Assembly: GCA_913050545.1 (NCBI GenBank)
Contig: CAJWZY010000018.1
Coordinates: 1 to 15,777, forward strand
DNA from: an uncultured bacterium
Lineage (GTDB): Bacteria; Planctomycetota; UBA8108
Length of the DNA stretch: 15,777 bases
Direction of reading: 5' to 3'
Of this stretch, positions 14,216 through 15,777 are shown piece after piece; position 1 is the first letter of the stretch, and each line of letters begins with the position of its first letter. The position numbers and the translations under genes were made by a program. Below the pieces are notes generated by a model. That model was not told the origin of the DNA and did not search any database. It saw only the letters and a list, made by a program, of their open reading frames with translations.

Positions 14216-14243
14216 ACAGGCCAGGGAAAGATGGGCTGAGCGT

Positions 14244-15137
14244 ATGAGCGAGAAAACCAGGGTCTTCCCGACCACCACCTCCGGATTACAGCTGGCCGCT
14301 CGCCAGCTGCAGGAGCAGCCGGTTTGTTCTGTTCTCCCCCGGGGAACGACACTTCTTGGCTGTGAGGTTTCCCTCCAGGCGGCGGGCTTTGACCACCTGG
14401 AGATCGTGTTTTCCGCGGACGGCGACTCCCGGGGAGTCGAGGAGACGCTCAACTCCCTGGTCCCCGGCGCAGAGCTGGTTCTCGAGCTCCCTGCCGGGCC
14501 TCTTTTCCGGGGCAGGATTCGTGACCGTGGACTGAAGCGAGACCGTGCCGGCACGGTTGGATTGCTGAGGGCTCATTGCGATCAGCGGGAAGCGTCTCTG
14601 CTTCAGCAGCCGCAGACGTTCTACCACCACTGCGATTCGGAGCTTGCCGGGATGTTTGCCCTGGAGCTGGGACTGCAGCCGGTTGTTGAGCCAACGGCAG
14701 AGGTGATCGAGCTGGTTGATTGCCCGGCTGACCGCCTCGAATTCCTACGCCTGCGTGCGAGGGCTATCGGTTACGAATTTGCAGTCACCGCTGGCGCGCT
14801 CTATTTTTCTTCGAAGCTTCCGGCCGGCTGTGATGTTCCCGGGCTGCCTCCATGCGCAGGAGTGCTGGCTGTTGATGACCGGGTGCTTGAATTTTCCATC
14901 GAGGAACATTCGGCGCGGGGCAAGGGAGGCGTCTTCGAGGTTGCTGGAGATCCCGGGTGGCTTCCGCTGCAGGAGTTTGAGATCGCGGGCCAGGGTGGGT
15001 TCTCTGCGGGGCGCTACAGGGTTGCCGGGGCGCGCCACAGCTGGGACCGGCTCGGCTACCGGACCCGGGTTGATTATCTCGAACACGGCGTCGATCTCGC
15101 CGGCTGGAATGGAGGCGAAAATGGTCAGCAGGATTGA
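14244..15137 (+). CDS. Baseplate hub protein (gpD/gp27-like, Pvc8 N-terminal part)
   Basis: A 297-aa protein resembling phage late control protein D, the hub domain of Pvc8/Afp8 and of VgrG. Seen elements: F-R-G-R-I-R-D at 88-94, Q-T-F-Y-H-H-C-D-S-E-L-A at 124-135, E-L-G-L-Q-P-V-V at 141-148, D-R-L-E-F-L-R-L-R-A at 163-172, G-Y-E-F-A-V at 176-181, G-A-L-Y-F at 184-188, and near the end G-R-Y-R-V-A-G-A-R-H-S-W with G-Y-R-T-R-V-D-Y. In Pvc8 the hub is fused to a gp5-like OB fold and a beta-helix spike; here the protein stops after the hub, so the spike must be another gene or absent. The ribosome site is weak. It overlaps the gp25 gene by 17 bp. Confidence 0.8.
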   Translation: MSEKTRVFPTTTSGLQLAARQLQEQPVCSVLPRGTTLLGCEVSLQAAGFDHLEIVFSADGDSRGVEETLNSLVPGAELVLELPAGPLFRGRIRDRGLKRDRAGTVGLLRAHCDQREASLLQQPQTFYHHCDSELAGMFALELGLQPVVEPTAEVIELVDCPADRLEFLRLRARAIGYEFAVTAGALYFSSKLPAGCDVPGLPPCAGVLAVDDRVLEFSIEEHSARGKGGVFEVAGDPGWLPLQEFEIAGQGGFSAGRYRVAGARHSWDRLGYRTRVDYLEHGVDLAGWNGGENGQQD

Positions 15138-15483
15138 GGCCACAGATGCCTTCTTCGCAGGGACCCGGGAGCTTGGAGCTGACGGTGGGCTCGTAGAAGA
15201 GCGGTTGCGGCTGATTCTCGAGGTGCGGCCGGGGGAGCGTCCCCTGCTGCCTTCCTTCGGCTGCCGGGTACACGGGATGGAGGCGATTGAAACACAGCAT
15301 GACGAGCAGCTTGCCGCGGTCTTTATCGAAGAGACCCTGGGCGAATGGGCTCCCTGGGCCGGGGTTCGCCGGGTGAAGATCCTCGCCGTGGAAGGCGCAA
15401 AAATCCAGGTAAGGCTGGAGGGCAGGGCGCCGGTGATGGATATTACCTTCAGCCTCCAGGGTGAGGAAAACAATGTGTGCTGA
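15121..15483 (+). CDS. Baseplate wedge protein gp25-like (Pvc9/Afp9)
   Basis: A 120-aa protein of the GPW/gp25 family, a baseplate wedge component where sheath contraction starts. The pattern is typical: V-E-E-R-L-R-L-I-L-E-V-R-P-G-E-R-P-L-L-P at 24-43, F-G-C-R-V-H at 45-50, then a helix with E-E-T-L-G-E-W-A-P-W at 70-79 and R-V-K-I-L at 83-87. GGAGG ends 5 nt before the ATG. The gene overlaps the hub gene by 17 bp and the next by 11 bp. A longer open frame extends back to 14716 inside the hub gene, but the gp25 fold begins only here. Confidence 0.87.
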   Translation: MVSRIEATDAFFAGTRELGADGGLVEERLRLILEVRPGERPLLPSFGCRVHGMEAIETQHDEQLAAVFIEETLGEWAPWAGVRRVKILAVEGAKIQVRLEGRAPVMDITFSLQGEENNVC

Positions 15484-15777
15484 GACGGTGGAGAATATGC
15501 CGGATCCTGTAAACGACCGGGAACGGGAAGCTCTTCGGGAGCTCGAGAGGGCTGCTGCCGCACGGCTTCCGGACTGGGCTGCCAGGGGGCCAGGAGATCC
15601 TGCCCGCGCCCTGCTGGAGAGCTTTGCGGTTGTGCTTGCGCGCCTGGAGGGAGAGCTGGCTGAAAGTACAGAGCGTATCCTGCCACGCCTCCTGGCGGAG
15701 CTCGGGCATGAGCCCTCCTGGCCGGTTGCCGCCAGCTCCGCGGTCAAATTCCATCCCCGCGAAGGAATGAAGGAGGC
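15473..15777 (+). CDS. Baseplate wedge protein, Pvc11/J-like, N-terminal part
   Basis: The first 101 codons of a gene that runs off the window. The translated start contains L-P-D-W-A-A-R-G-P-G-D-P-A-R-A-L-L-E-S-F at about 32-51, a helical stretch R-L-E-G-E-L-A-E-S-T-E-R-I-L at 57-70, L-L-A-E-L-G at 73-78, and A-V-K-F-H-P further on. This is the usual opening of the large gp6/J-like wedge proteins (Pvc11/Afp11), where a tryptophan and a D-P-x-x-A-L-L-E block precede a helix ending in the L-L-x-x-L-G motif. GAGG at 15463-15466 lies 6 nt before the ATG. In Afp and PVC a PAAR gene lies between the gp25-like and this gene; here they overlap by 11 bp, so it is absent at that position. Confidence 0.78.
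   Translation, partial: MCAETVENMPDPVNDREREALRELERAAAARLPDWAARGPGDPARALLESFAVVLARLEGELAESTERILPRLLAELGHEPSWPVAASSAVKFHPREGMKE

Noticed and set aside
14745..15747. Two open frames of over 300 codons on the minus strand under the hub and gp25 genes
   Set aside because: The plus-strand genes have clear family motifs, ribosome sites and tight overlaps; the minus-strand products are low-complexity and unlike any family.
8965..15777. Complete prophage or type VI secretion system as explanation of the tail genes
   Set aside because: No capsid, terminase, portal, integrase or TssJLM gene is seen, and DUF4255 plus the CIS tube-adaptor domain point to eCIS; the view is limited by the window end.

Overview
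The window is roughly 60% GC, densely coding bacterial DNA with no tRNA, rRNA, CRISPR array or insertion sequence that I can see. It carries the end of a futalosine-pathway menaquinone gene (mqnC), a secreted PQQ-type beta-propeller with the W-P-Q-F-R-G-P signature common in Planctomycetota, Verrucomicrobiota and Acidobacteriota, a SMUG-type uracil-DNA glycosylase, and a small bacterial histone. Together these suggest a Gram-negative environmental bacterium, perhaps from Planctomycetota or a neighbouring phylum. That placement is inference; nothing in the window fixes the taxon.

Region 1 (1-6870, + strand) is housekeeping: mqnC (5' end cut off), a YgfZ/GcvT-like folate-binding protein overlapping it by 4 bp, an aspartate kinase, a glutamine-dependent NAD+ synthetase overlapping that by 4 bp, an exported beta-propeller protein, and a SMUG family uracil-DNA glycosylase. 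A 165-bp gap before the aspartate kinase contains a 12-bp direct repeat spaced 105 bp apart.

Region 2 (6886-8767, - strand) holds moaD-moaE (the two molybdopterin synthase subunits), a 72-aa histone-fold protein, and a zinc-ribbon membrane protein of unknown role. A strong hairpin with A- and T-tracts separates the histone gene from moaDE. Two related hairpins lie in the 291-bp gap upstream of the histone gene.

Region 3 (8965 to the end, + strand) is a gene cluster for a contractile injection system of the extracellular (eCIS; Afp/PVC/MAC-like) type. The order is: FHA domain plus long coiled coil; unknown 165-aa protein; DUF4255 (Pvc16/Afp16-like tail terminator); a short, divergent sheath-like protein; two tail-tube proteins; a CIS tube-adaptor protein (Pvc7-like); a baseplate hub (gpD/gp27-like part of Pvc8); a gp25-like wedge protein (Pvc9); and the start of a Pvc11-like baseplate wedge protein cut by the window end. 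Genes from DUF4255 onward overlap or nearly abut and are probably one transcript. The system looks reduced or divergent: the sheath-like protein has no recognisable N-terminal arm, the hub lacks a spike domain, and no PAAR gene lies between the gp25-like and Pvc11-like genes.

The most interesting items are the histone-fold protein and this atypical injection system led by an FHA/coiled-coil protein.
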